Below, piece by piece: positions 50,001 through 60,353 of a stretch of 64,000 bases of DNA (the first letter of the stretch is position 1; the number at the start of each line of letters is the position of its first letter). Position numbers and translations under genes: made by a program. The notes beneath the pieces were generated by a model, which saw only the letters and a list, made by a program, of their open reading frames with translations, made no database searches and was not told where the DNA came from. Where the stretch lies: contig JALJEE010000366.1 in the NCBI GenBank assembly GCA_023231475.1, forward strand, positions 32,648-96,647, given 5' to 3'. Origin of the DNA: Seison nebaliae (taxonomy: Eukaryota; Rotifera; Pararotatoria; Seisonacea; Seisonidae).

Positions 50001-51495
50001 TTTAACAAATCCGAATGCATTATTAGGTAATGTTTTGATCGATCCAACATCAACAATGAATCAGAATCAGTTAAATAATTCTGATCATTTAAATTCGAAT
50101 GGAACTCGTTCATTGTGGGGAACGGATTTCTTGAATTCACAAACCATCAATAATCAGATGACACCGTTAATGAAAAATTGGTTAAACTTAAATCAGACAT
50201 CTTCAATCAACAATCAAAACAATCAATTGTGGACTTTCCCGAACAGTGATATGATTCTCCCAAATTCAACTCCAATAAATAGTCAATTGAATAATCAGCA
50301 ATTAAACGGTCTCATTCTTCAACAACCTCAAGCAATGACTCCACATCAAATGATTATATCTTCACTCACTTCCCAACATCAAACACAACAACCACCACCA
50401 CAATTATCCCAACAATCCCATCAACAACATCATAATCAGAATGGAACTCATCCAAATCTTTCTTTCTTCCCCAACACCAATTCAACTAACAACAATGGAA
50501 ATTCTTCGATTTTAGGTTCGTTAGTTACTCCACCACATCCTTCCGCACAATTCATGTTGAGTGGAATTGAACCGCAAACTAATTCAGCCAACTTCCATCA
50601 ATTTCTTGCGCAGCCAAATAATCATCAAAATTTACAAACATCATCAATTCTACAATTGTTAAATATGGAACATCAGCAACAACAACAACACCAGCCCCAT
50701 CAAGTGAATGCTAATAATCTTTATTCGACATCGAGTAATTTCTCTAATTTCTCCAATATCGTTGATTCGTCGACATTGTTGACTACGACTCATCATTTAG
50801 TACTCCATGATGGTACTTCTCCCACAACAACGAATGCTTCAGTTAATTCTACAATTATTACTTCGTCCAATAAACCAATTAATAATTCGACATCTACAGC
50901 AACAATTGGTCAGTTAGGAACGATTTCATCATCAGCTTCAACCGATCCCAATTTTTTCCAAAATCAATTACTATTGAATAATCTCCAATCATCCACTCAA
51001 TATCCACCCCAGCAATTTATCTCGTTCAATCAACCAAATTCACAACAAATGTTCGGTACGACTAATTTCGATTATAATCAATTATTAAATACATCATTCG
51101 TCATGCAACCACCTCAAACTACACAACAATCAAATATTCATCATACTTCACATCAACAACAACAACAACAATCATCACAACAACAACAACAACAACAATT
51201 GTATAATAATTTCAATAATATTAATGGTTCTTTACCATTAGGTGTACAATTCTGCCAAAATGTCGCATCGTTAAATAATAATAGTACGAATGGGAATAAT
51301 TTGATGAGCAATACAATTACAAATCAAAATTCGATGATTTCCAATGCTCCTATCGCCACAAATAATAATGGTACGAATGGTACAAGTAATACATTAAATG
51401 CCATCACCAATAAAAATAAAAACATTTCTCCCATTTCATCAAACAATGTCGCCGCACTCAAATTGACCAACGACGAGATTGACAAACGGATATAA
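41020..51495 (+). CDS. CELF/Bruno-type RNA-binding protein with two RRMs
   Basis: Exons 41020-41161, 41235-41624, 42095-42177, 42567-42615, 49555-49683, 49731-49810 and 49870-51495 give 832 aa. RRM1: [51 protein letters not shown], ending in the hallmark [15 protein letters not shown]. It splices into [20 protein letters not shown] (RRM2), which needs the donor at GTAG/GTTAGC; RRM2 continues [12 protein letters not shown] and [17 protein letters not shown]. After [20 protein letters not shown] comes a 500-residue Gln/Asn/Ser-rich tail. The usual C-terminal RRM3 is absent: the ORF stops at NDEIDKRI and no RRM3 exon follows. Known role: GU-rich RNA binding in alternative splicing and translation. 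Intron 4 is 6.9 kb and contains an alternative first exon (48983-49358). Confidence 0.9.
42616..48982. other. Large CELF intron, mostly featureless
   Basis: This covers most of the 6.9 kb intron, AT-rich. It holds a (GTC/GTT) triplet patch at about 44450-44480, a possible non-coding first exon (48452-48534, acceptor TGATTTCAG, donor CAC/GTATGT) and unsupported ORFs at 46975 and 48206. Long intron size and an internal first exon suggest regulatory elements, but none was identified. Confidence 0.5.
48983..49358 (+). CDS. Alternative first coding exon of the CELF gene
   Basis: Starts at ATG 48983 ([20 protein letters not shown]) and ends at a good donor (GGAG/GTAACT) in phase 1, exactly the phase needed to enter the RRM2 exon at 49555 ([11 protein letters not shown]). 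No upstream acceptor puts it in phase with the RRM1 exon, so it looks like an alternative promoter exon giving a protein with RRM2 only. The 126-residue leader contains [18 protein letters not shown] and a compact segment [20 protein letters not shown]; neither is recognised. Confidence 0.6.
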
Positions 51496-52021
51496 TTTAA
51501 AAATTCGTTAAATCATCATAGGAATTATAACGAAAACTTATAAAAGAAAGCTCCTTCATTTTTCATTAAACAATCATCTATCGATAATCGATTGATTAAT
51601 TCAAAGAAATTATTGGGGAAATGAATTTTCCAATTATTTTTTGAATTATTATTATTTTCCAAACAAATTTCTCCTTCTGAAATTTTCATTGTTTCTTGCT
51701 CCTAACAAAAAAAAAGATTTTTTTCGAATATTTCACGAAGATAATCGATGCAGATCGATTAACATTTTCAATTATCATAATATGATAATTTCCTAGTCAT
51801 TTTCCATTTTATTTTTCATTCATTTTCCACACTTTCTCTTTCAACTTTCAACAAAATTCATTTTCTTCATTCATGAAAGTGAATGGAATAATCAACAGCA
51901 ATAACATCAAATACTAATACTTTCGACGATGACGATATCATTTTGAAGAGATCACTTCATTTTATTTATTCATATAACAATAAATATAATTATTTTTTTA
52001 AATCAATAATAATAAATTTCG
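51496..52021. other. Convergent spacer between CELF and the PAPS transporter
   Basis: About 530 bp of AT-rich sequence shared by the 3' ends of two convergent genes. It presumably contains both 3' UTRs. No RRM3-like coding is present here on the plus strand. Confidence 0.6.
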
Positions 52022-53545
52022 TCATTTCTCAATTTGATTTATTATTTGTTTCTTTTGTCGTTCTTGATAAAGAACTTTCCCCAATAATGATCCGAACGTG
52101 ATAAGAATTCCTGCCCATGCTTTCCATGTCAATTCATCATGTCCAAATATGATGTAACTACTTAGAACACTGAGACATTGTCGAATGATCATAATCGTCA
52201 CAAGTGTAACAGCTCCGAATTGACGTATAGTTCTGAAAATGAATAATTGACCAAACGCTGAACAACATCCAGTGATTGTTGCATGAAATATGAATTCCAT
52301 ATGTTTCATACCGAAACTGATACAATCGAAAAGAATTCCTTGTCCGAGTAAAGATGCGAATGTGAAAGTGGATGAAATGAGATTAATTCCACACATCATC
52401 TGGATGGTTGACATTGAATATTTCTTGAATAAACTTTGTTGCCATTGGGAAGTATATGCATCAGTTATCAAATATCCACTCATACAAATGAGACCGCTGA
52501 TAATGACAAATGAATTGCCCAATGTTTCCACATTACTAACATGTTTCGACACTTTCGTAATCGTCGATGTCTCCAACATAAAAATAGACATTCCTACAAT
52601 TTCCAAATTTTATTAATTTTCAAATTCTCTAAAAAAAATGTTAACCGATAGAAATTAAAATTGCTTGAACATAATCCAATAAATTATATTTCCTCCGGAA
52701 CAATAACAATCCAACCAATAAAACTGGAACTATCTTACAAGCTTTGATCATCACTTGAGTGGGAAATGAGACAAATTTCAATGCTTCATATTGGAACCAT
52801 GCACTGACGATATTAGTTAGAGAAGCTGGTGTATACATCCAAATTGGTGCCATATGAGATTTCTAAAAATAGAAATTATTTTTTCAAAAATTTGATAAAT
52901 TTAACTTCACTTTTCCTACAGAAAAATAAAACGACGGATGAGAGGATAAATGCCATAATTCTATTTACAAAAACGAGAAATTCAGAATGAGTAAATTTTT
53001 CCGATTCAATTCCATACGATTGTGTCATTGTCCGTTCCTGAGATGGAAGAAAGTTTAAATTCATAATATTTATATTAATTTATTTCTCATAAAACTCAAA
53101 CTTGCATAATTCCCCAAATCAAATAGAAAAATAGTAGACCAGTAGAACACACAAACAATCGAATTAAACGATCTTTCAACGGTAATTCTCGTACTATTTC
53201 TTGTTCACTTTTTCCATCAGAATCATTCAATTCTACATCTTTGGATGTTAACGGCATAGAAATATCACCATATATGAAGATTCTAATATATTTATAGAGT
53301 CCTCGTTCTTCATAAACAGATTAAATATTAAAGGAAATTAGAAGAGAAACGAAACTTGAAGAAATGAAATATTCATTTTTCTTACACAATTTAATCAGAA
53401 TGTAAACTATGAGAATAATGATTCCATAACCGCTCACATTCTTCAACAGATTTATATACCAGATATCATGCATCCACTCCGGAAAAATTGAAAATTGATG
53501 TCCAAATAAATTCTTCATAAAAATTTTATTATAAATCTCTCTCAT
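52022..53545 (-). CDS. Golgi PAPS transporter (SLC35B2/PST-1 family)
   Basis: Exons 53545-53388, 53282-53102, 53037-52906, 52862-52646 and 52593-52022 give 419 aa, with every phase closing. Signature segments: YLIWGIMQERTMTQSYG (joined across an intron), FQYEALKFVSFPTQVMIKACK, IPVLLVG-like VPVLLVGLLLFRRKY, LISIG/MSIFML, SGYLITDAYTSQWQQSLF, MMCGINLISSTFT, CSAFGQLFIFRTIRQFGA, and a Lys-rich C-terminus (QERQKKQ) typical of a Golgi/ER nucleotide-sugar-type carrier. About ten transmembrane helices. Known role: importing 3'-phosphoadenosine 5'-phosphosulfate into the Golgi for sulfation of glycans and tyrosines. SLC35B2 fits better than SLC35B3. The 105-bp intron 1 is the least certain junction. 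Confidence 0.88.
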
Positions 53546-53810
53546 ACATCGACGAGAACAACAAAAGAAATGATATTATCTATAGTTGGAAAGAGAATTG
53601 AAAAAAAATAAAAATTTAATTTCTAATATAATTTGTGTGGATTGGTCGACTCGAAAAATAAAAGAAAAATAAAATTTTAATTAAATTAAATTACGAACGA
53701 AAATAAATAATGATAAATAGTAAAACATAAATAAAAAAATATAAATTCGAGCACTAGAACATTCTATTGTATTGATTGATATGTAGTGGAATGACGTTGA
53801 GTAAATTTCC

Positions 53811-56223
53811 TTAAAAGAGAAAATCAATCACTAAATATTTATAAAAGTAAAAAAACTTTTTTATAAAATTTTTAACTGTTGCCATGTTTGACGCATCATA
53901 TGAGAATGTGACGTCATCGACTTTTCTGCAGTAATCGTCTTTCAAGGACATGGTTGATAGAGCACCTCTTTGAAGTCGACGAGATCTCCTCATACTCCTC
54001 CCATCACTATCGAACTCATTAAATCTCTTATGTTTCTGATAAAGTTTCCTCCGTTTCGTCTTAATTTCCTGAAGAGAATTTTCACTCAATTCATCACTAG
54101 AATCTGACGAATCATCATATCTGTTGAGATAGACATAAAAAAGTTTTCTCAATAAGAAAAATATTTAACAAAAAAAACCAGACCTAATCTTCGGACAACA
54201 TTGAACAGGTAAATGATCTTTATTTAATTTGTTAGCGATGAATAATTGAAGATTGGTTTTGGGGAAGCCTTTATCGAACCAGATTTTTTTCGTATCGTAT
54301 GAATCCAGAATGACCGCCAGAAATAATGATAAGACGACATAAATGAATAGAAAGATAAAGACGTATAAATAAATTTGGAGAAGAATTTGAATGAATTGAT
54401 TGTTGGATTTCAGTGCTGTATATGTAACAAAGATTTCGTCACCATTCAAAAGTGCAAATAAATTATCAGATGTAACTGACAATGATCGAAACTGAGAAAT
54501 AGTATAAAATTAATTAATTATAAATAGATAGAATTTGAATTGAAGAACTTTGATATGATAAGGACCAAAAACGACCCAAGCGAATAAAGTGAATCCGAAA
54601 TAAAGAGAAATTGCACATATCATATATCTCATGACATTCGGGATTGAGGCACGAAGAATCAAAATAACAATCTTGAAAGAATATTAAATAGAAAAATTGA
54701 AATAAATATCTGAAACTTTCACTAACATTATAACGAGGAAAGAAAGACAAATATCTCAACATTCCAAACCAAGCTAACATGGCACTTCCACCTAAAAAGA
54801 TTGCAGGTAAATCTAAAGAGTTTGTCATTTTCTGGAAAAGATATGTTGAAGAGATGAAACAAATATTTTTCGTAACTCCATTTTCACATAATAATTTAAA
54901 GATTGAAGCGAAGCAAGCGAGAATGTCATTGATGATGATGAGAATGTACCATAATTTGAGAAATTCGTCTTTCTCTCGTTTTGTCAATTTGATCTCATAT
55001 TTTCCAAATAATTCTTGAACATCCTTCGATTAAATAAAGTTGAAAAGAATGAAGAAGATTTGAAATGAAAACTCTTTTTAAGTTTTGTGCTCGATAAATT
55101 GATCTGATACATAAAATAAACGATAACACACTCAACAAAATGACAATTACATCTAAACAGACGTAATATTCTTTGGAGGAATTATAAGTTCTCGTATTCT
55201 CTCCATAAATATTCCCATGACATTGTAACATGAACGGTAATAGATTAAGAGAGACGTCCATTCGGCCACTGTGTACTCGATTTTCGTAAACGATTTCCGT
55301 ATGTATTTGATAACAGATCGGCTCATGATAAATTAGTGGACGACTTAATTGGATAGTTCTCAATTCGAATATCAGTCGAGATTGAACGATTAAATCGAAA
55401 TCTAATTCATTATGCCATTCCTTCTCAATTAATTTTCGCAAAGAGAAATTCTCATATTCTTCAGAAGATTTGTTGAATAAATAAGAATTGAATTTCAAAC
55501 ATTTTTTCTCAATTCGAGAATCGATGGAGTAATATCTTTTACCTGGTGCAAATGTTCCATTCCGATATTTCCAAATACAAAATGCGAGAAATGGATCATC
55601 TGTTGAATTATTTTGTGAATGTGAATTATTTAATTCGTTGTCTTTTCCTTGTAAATCACCAGCATTATTGTGCAATTCGATTAAAGGATTCAAATTACTC
55701 TCATTAATAGGAACGAAAGCGAAATGACTAATTCCCCATTGTAATGATTCATTAAACTGTTTTTAAGAAAATGGAAATTTGATGATTTATTTGAAGAAGA
55801 AACTTCGGCAACTGCATGATCGACATGTTCATAGAAATCATTCTTGGTCAAAACTGAATAAGCTCCCATTGATGGAGGATAAGGTAACGTTTCATAAGCC
55901 GGATCCCAATTCTTCAAGAATAATCGTTCAAACATCGTTTGGTGATCGTGAATGAATTCGATATGTGACGAACGATCAATTCCAAAGAGGAGAACTTGCA
56001 GAGTGATGACAAGAACTTTCAGAATTTGTATACTCAATTTCACCGGCAAATGACGACGTACTCGAACCTTCTGACATGGAGTCATAAAAAAGAATTTCAA
56101 TCGTTTGCGCAACTGTATTTCATGGTGGCAACTATCCTCACCACTTACAGACACATTCAATAAATATGTCTTCTCATCATTCATTTTGGGAAGTGGATGT
56201 TCTTCACATTTGGAGCTATCCAT
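53811..56223 (-). CDS. Mucolipin (TRPML) endolysosomal cation channel
   Basis: Exons 56223-55804, 55756-55073, 55023-54727, 54671-54549, 54491-54184 and 54120-53811 give 713 aa. N-terminus: LKFFFMTPCQKVRVRRHLP, the polybasic lipid-binding region, then TM1 (LSIQILKVLVITLQVLLFG) and the long luminal loop. Six transmembrane segments follow, with RSIYRAQNLKR/DVQELFGKY joined across an intron, MLRYLSFFPRYN/IVILILRAS, and the pore FALLNGDEIFVTYTAL. S6 is LFIYVVLSLFLAVILDSYDT. The selectivity filter is NGDE (about residues 524-527) instead of the family's usual NGDD. The tail is Ser/Asp- and Arg-rich (SDSSDELSE, RSMRRSRRLQR). The last codons may be intronic: a GTTAAAAA/AATATTTAG pair would give an earlier stop after DASNMAT. 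Known role: lysosomal Ca2+/Fe2+ release, equivalent to CUP-5. Confidence 0.9.
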
Positions 56224-57152
56224 TTGTTCTGAACTTTAAATTTTTCACTTTAATTTTCTTCTCCTAACCAATCTTCAACTAAAAGATAGAGAGAGAAAGA
56301 AAGAACATGGAAATCAGTCGGCTCACTTAAAACTAAACAAAAATTGAACATATGTTTATTATTTTTATATTTATGTTTAATTATTCTTATCCATCAACCC
56401 AGAGAACTTGCAGAGAATTATTATTTCTTTCCTTTAGATTCTAGAGGAATTCTAGAGTCTAGAAGATTGTTTATAAATGTACATCAGTTATACTCAAAAA
56501 CTATCACGATTTATTACATGTAACTGCCATAAAAACATCATGACGAACAACTTTCTCCTTCTCACACAGAACAGAATATGTTACATAAATATTTATTATT
56601 TAATATTATTCAAAATTCAGAATTATTAAAATTTTCTTAATGAACAATATAATGTATTAAACATATGTCACTCCTGCTAGTTTCTTCCATTGGTCTCACA
56701 ATGTCAGTAAAAACATTTAGAAAGTAAGGTTCATTTTTACAAGAACTACACGTAGTGGTCATACTACCCGAACGATTACGATAAGAAATAGTTTCCTACC
56801 GGGAAAATAACCAGAGTTTCTATTTCCTTTTCTATACATGATAATTCATATACAACGATAAGCAAGAGAAAAACACAACACACAAACATCACAGTTATTT
56901 TGAAGATATGTTGTATTTATATGTATAATCATTATATATTATTATTATATTATTATAGCCATATATTTTTTCTTGCATTTTGTCTAGTGTTTATTGTTTT
57001 ATCTATCAACACTTATAAATAAAAAGTTCAGAAATCTCATTTCATCTTAATGACTTTAAAAGGTATCCATAGAAATATCTACGAAAAATATTTGATGTGA
57101 GGAAATTTATCTGAAATTTTTGTGAGAGACAAAGTTATAAAAATTTTATTGG
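56224..57152. other. Spacer upstream of the mucolipin gene
   Basis: About 930 bp AT-rich, with ATT-repeat-like tracts near 56935-56960. No coding signal recognised. Confidence 0.6.
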
Positions 57153-57649
57153 TCAAACATCTCTCGTTTCAGTATGAAAAATTTCTGGTTCTTCATTATT
57201 TCGTTGGGTGATAGTGATCTGTTGGAAGAAAGATTGACTCTTCATTGGATTATCCCCTCGTCGTATTGTAGAAGATGGATGTTGTTGTTGATAGAAGGAC
57301 GGTTTCTCACTTACAATTCTACCAGTATCGGGTTTCTTTTCGAGGAAATACTTCGGTTTGAAAAATTTTCGTTTCCAATAATTCGCGTCTTTCTTGATCG
57401 ATTGATTATGATTGTTTATTGTTGAAAAAGATTCATTGAATGGAATCTGGTTGAAATGAGATGCGAAATCTTCAGCTATCAGAAGAAGTTAAAGGAATTG
57501 AAAAAGGAATTCAATTAACGTAGAAATGCATTAGGCTGCGCATTGAAGAATTGTTCGAACAATTCATCAAATAAATCACCTGCATTACTATATCCAAATA
57601 AAACAAATTTATTTCTTTTGGAAATATTTCATTATAATTCTAACCTCAT
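57153..57649 (-). CDS. Hidden 131-aa protein with a 5-nt first coding exon
   Basis: Exons 57649-57645 (ATGAG), 57587-57520 and 57475-57153 total 396 bases, exactly 132 codons with stop. The peptide starts MSNAGDLFDELFEQFFNAQP and continues NAFLPEDFASHFNQIPFNES, with basic YWKRKFFKPKYFLEKKPDTG, then IRRGDNPMKSQSFFQQITIT and ends ETRDV. No single exon stands out as a long ORF. The short acidic N-terminal helix and the FFQQITIT plus E-rich tail loosely recall HAX1-like proteins (KSYFKSISVTK), but that is a weak hint only. It is divergent from the next gene, 214 bp apart, so they may share a promoter. Confidence 0.6.
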
Positions 57650-57863
57650 CTTAAATTAATTATTGAACTGCGAAATAATTTTCTTCAAAACTTAAAATTT
57701 GAAATATTTTTAATTTAAATTTAAAAAAAAATGTTTGATTCTCTTCATATTTTCTCAATTTATCAATTACCATTAAAAGTTAGCTTTCTACTTTTCTAAC
57801 TGCGTACATCATATAATAAGAAATTATAAAATTCTTTTCATTCATTTCATTTTCATTCTACTC

Positions 57864-60010
57864 ATGCCAGTACAGACGAGAGCAAGAAAATTAAGAGGAA
57901 GCAGCACTATTTCGAATGAAGTGCAAAGTGGAGAAACAATAAAAAATGCAAAACCGAGAAAACTCAGAAAAGTTGCCCCCAAATCAACAAAACTTAAAAA
58001 ATCACCGAAACCAAAAGATGAACCGAATTTGAAAATTGAAAAAACTGTCGAAAAAACATTAGAAAATAATGTTATTTTTGAAAAACTTGACAATTATTCC
58101 AATAACTTGAAAGATTATAAAATTTTACCCCGACAACACAATGAAATGAACCGTTCTAAGATATCAACAAAATCGTTTGATGAATTAAATCCAGAGGATT
58201 TCATCATTCTCTCAGATGATGAGACATCGAAAGAAAAAGAAGTAACGTCAAATTCTTTCAAAGTGCCTCAAGATTCTAGTTCTATTGAGGAAGATTCATT
58301 TCTTAATGAAACTAATAAGAGACATTCTCAACAAGATCGTACTCCATTTTCAGTGTCAATGAATGAATCGAAATATCGGAACGAGATTAAAGAAAAATTG
58401 AAATATCCATGCAAGAATATTGGGAATATTTCACCATTTGATGAACATAATATTTCGTTTGGTTCTAATTCTACAACGGACGATATTAAATTAGGAATCA
58501 TAAAAAGAAAATTGAGTAAAAAGACAGAAAGACTTATTTCGGTTGATAAACATGAAATAAGAAAACTAACAGAAGTTAAAACCAACAAACCAACTGAAAA
58601 GCAGAATAATGAACTTCTCAATCAAAAAGAAATAGAAAAAGTTATATCAGATCTAATTATTCAACCTATTATAGATATTCCACCAATAAATCCACAACAG
58701 GAAAGTAATAACCAAATTGACGAATATCTAATTCCCGAGGTAACAGATGATGTTATTGATAAGTGTAAAGAAAAGAGAAAAGATTACTTGATCCCTCACC
58801 ATAGAGTTAATGATTCATTTTGCATTCAATCATCTGATGAGGATGAAATCGAATCTATTCCCCAACAACAAAACCAAAAAAATGATTCAAAAAGAGAAAA
58901 GGAAGACATTGAACCTACAATAACTTGTTCTACAGAGCATGGAAATGAGCCGAATATCCATAGTTTACCGCAACAACGAAATGAAGACGAGATTGATTGT
59001 TTTGTCGGAAAATATCATGACGATGTAAATAATATGGAGGAATTAGGAACTAACGAAATAATAGAAAATGACAATAATAGTTTCAACAATCAATTTCAAG
59101 GAGATCACGTCACTAGTTCCAATAATCATGATATTGAAATGGATGTGGACAATTCTCCAAGGAAAATTTGTCAAAAGAAACCCATTAAAAATTTAAAGGA
59201 TGCATTTCAGCATAAAGGAACTGAATTTGTCCAAGAAGTTATTACTACTCCCAAAATACAATTAACAATTCCAATTAATCATCGACACGAAGGAAATGTT
59301 GGTAATTCAACATCGGAAAGTACTCGAAATGAGAGTACGTTCGTCAAACATTCACCAAAAATAGAATTGATCCCTAAGAAAGGAATTTTAAAAGCACAGG
59401 TATCTGAGAATTTAGTGAATAATGATAATGCTGAACGAAAATTTTGTAGGAAATCTGTTACTATAAAAGTACCGTCAAAACGAAAAAAAAAATCTTTCAT
59501 AACTTCCTTCTTCAAAGCGACCAATGAAGAATCGGAAAGTATTAAAAATGATGAAGACTTTTGTATAGACAAAAGTAAAATGAGAAAAATCGATGGCAAG
59601 ACAAATTTGGATGGGGGGAAAAGTTATTTCAATATACTAAATTTTTTTCATCAATTAATAATTTATTTTCCAGACAAAACTTTGATTAAACGTAAAAGAA
59701 TAAGAGAAAAAATTGATGAAGAATTTGTTGAAGAGAAGAAAAATCGACCCTATAAATTACAACGTCAACAAATGATTGAATTAGATACATTACCGGAAGC
59801 TCAATTTGCCGGTATTATCGAATGTGTGAAAGAGTTGCATGGATTTAATGTCTGTTACCGAAATCTTGTCACTTTCATCATTTGTTTCATGCCGTTTTTT
59901 TTTTCATTCGTTTTCTATAAAATTCTCACAAATTCTTTCCATTGTTTGCAGTAATTTCCAAATTCCATACTGCCAATAAAAATTTTATTCAATCGACAGT
60001 CCAATTATGA
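57864..60010 (+). CDS. Disordered nuclear-type protein with SUMO-interaction-like motif
   Basis: Exons 57864-59622, 59674-59853 and 59952-60010 give 665 aa. The 51-bp intron 1 is in frame without stops, so reading through it adds a false hydrophobic stretch. The last splice (donor GTTACC) is uncertain; without it the frame runs to 59954 with an implausible Phe-rich tail. The N-terminus is basic (MPVQTRARKLRGSS; KPRKLRKVAPKSTKLKKS). Residues about 110-118 read EDFIILSDDE, a classic hydrophobic-plus-acidic SUMO-interaction motif. Later there is FCIQSSDEDEIE, RKSVTIKVPSKRKKKS and a structured-looking C-terminal helix pair (LQRQQMIELDTLPEAQFAGI, IECVKELHGFN). That end weakly resembles a NET-type domain. 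Probably a chromatin protein; family not recognised. Confidence 0.6.
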
Positions 60011-60353
60011 TGAAATGAATGATCTTAATTAAAATTGATTGTTTATCAGTCTATCTCTCAAGCAGTCCAGTCATCATGATTAATCCATCATGGAACAGAA
60101 TCATTTTCTCCGATTTTTCAAATTTTCAAATTCTACATTTTATACAATTTTTCATAATAAAATTATGTTTAATGAAAAATCATCTTGTTTTATCTTATAT
60201 AATTATCATAAAATGAGTCCTTTAAGTTAAATTTTATCTGAAGAAATCCATATCAAATTGATAGTAATACTCAAAATTATTCCAATGTGGCAGCTCTTTA
60301 AGAAATTATAAGATATAATCACTGGTTACCATAGTAATTGAATCAACATTAGA
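60011..60353. other. Spacer upstream of the LRR-Roco gene
   Basis: About 340 bp AT-rich; no features beyond AT tracts. Confidence 0.6.

Noticed and set aside
54824-54853. Possible 30-bp intron within mucolipin exon 3 (GTTTCATC...TTTTCCAG)
   Set aside because: The frame is open through it and 30 bp is below a credible intron size; kept as coding, though it adds residues not typical of the family.
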